Positions 5,964 through 6,411 of a DNA stretch of 6,411 bases are shown in pieces. Position numbers and translations under genes: made by a program. Positions within the stretch are counted from its first letter, which is position 1, and each line of letters starts with the position of its first letter. Source of the stretch: Acidobacteriota bacterium (GTDB lineage Bacteria > Acidobacteriota > Terriglobia > Terriglobales > Acidobacteriaceae); assembly GCA_021811745.1 (NCBI GenBank), contig JAJZNH010000513.1:1-6411 (forward strand), written 5' to 3'. The notes under the pieces were generated by a model that was not told where the DNA came from, ran no database searches, and worked only from the letters and a program-made list of their open reading frames with translations.

Positions 5964-6411
5964 TCAGTTGAAGGTCAGATTCAATCGCGGCGAAGGCGGC
6001 GGTTCCGGTGCTTGAAATGGATCCGCGATCGACAACAGTTTGTTCTTGAAGCGGAACTTGTGCCGGACGCCAGACTGTTGAGCCTGACTGCAGGCGACTT
6101 CCAGCATCCGATAGAAGAGATCCTCGAACAGCGCGCTGGGGCGATGGGCGGTGGCATAGCCCAGGGTGGAGAGCCTGGGAGCGGCGGGCAGGCCCAGGTC
6201 CGCAGTTTGCCTTCGCTGGCGGCGAGCCCGTTGGTAATGTCGCGCAGGCTGTTGACCGAGCCCAACTGACAGAACCGCATCGCCACCAACGGTCCCCGAC
6301 TGGTGAAACCCTTGGCGTTGCGTTCGGCCCCATGCCTGCGAACCGCGGCATGAAGCCGGCGCGTGGAATCAGCTTCAATCCTTGAGAGAAAATGCTGCAT
6401 ACTTCGTGCTG
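5964..6411 (-). pseudogene. IS4-family transposase remnant, frameshifted and internally deleted (runs off the right edge)
   Basis: The minus strand gives three consecutive pieces of one IS4-type (DUF4372-like N-terminus) transposase in three frames. Piece one, from the window edge to about 6355, is IFSQGLKLIPRAGF. Piece two, about 6355-6200, is HAAVRRHGAERNAKGF followed by VAMRFCQLGSVNSLRDI and LAASEGKLR. Piece three, about 6200-6027, is DLGLPAAPRLSTLGYATAHR, then LFEDLFYRMLEV and RHKFRFKNKLLSI. The frame changes near 6355 and 6200 each fit one lost base; at the second, CGGACCTGG would read R-H-L if a C were restored. After KLLSI the catalytic core should follow. Instead the frame jumps to ADPFQAPEPPPSPRLNLTFN and a stop, which resembles the proline-rich C-terminal tail of such transposases. 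An internal deletion of most of the DDE domain near 6023-6030 is inferred. The start codon is probably just outside the window. It is inactive. Confidence 0.75.

Noticed and set aside
5872..6378. 168-codon minus-strand frame read as a separate gene
   Set aside because: Only its first residues (KLIPRAGF) match the IS4 N-terminus. The rest is out of frame with the transposase pieces and resembles nothing.

Overview
The window looks like chromosomal DNA of a Gram-negative bacterium, most likely an acidobacterium or a close relative. That is an inference. GC content is high, there is a Kdo-activating enzyme for lipopolysaccharide, a large FG-GAP/ASPIC-UnbV protein of a type common in Acidobacteriota, a secreted YVTN-type beta-propeller, and IS1595- and IS4-type remnants. 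No marker in the window fixes the taxonomy.

Layout. Positions 1-1641 (+) hold the 3' part of a CRTAC1-like FG-GAP/ASPIC-UnbV protein whose start lies upstream. Positions 1642-2259 contain no intact gene. They hold a C-terminal scrap of an IS1595-family transposase (minus), a short inverted repeat, and a strong hairpin terminator for the elongator tRNA-Met(CAT) at 2260-2336 (minus). Next comes kdsB (2517-3248, +). It converges, with a 58-base gap, on a gene for a secreted YncE/YVTN-like beta-propeller (3307-4383, minus). A 221-base divergent control region separates that gene from ada (4605-5762, +), which encodes the three-part methyl-DNA repair protein and regulator. Two candidate hairpin terminators follow ada. 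The window ends in a frameshifted, internally deleted IS4-family transposase (5964-6411, minus) that runs off the right edge.

How the parts relate. The intact genes look like separate single-gene transcription units, not a pathway operon: envelope biogenesis (kdsB), translation (tRNA-Met), alkylation damage response (ada), and two exported beta-propeller proteins of unknown ligand. The two decayed transposases show past insertion on both sides of an otherwise ordinary core segment. I found no CRISPR array, defence island, phage module, biosynthetic cluster or evident new multi-gene system. The points most worth a second look are the transposon remnants, the possibly leaderless kdsB start, and a GCGCAA palindrome upstream of ada.
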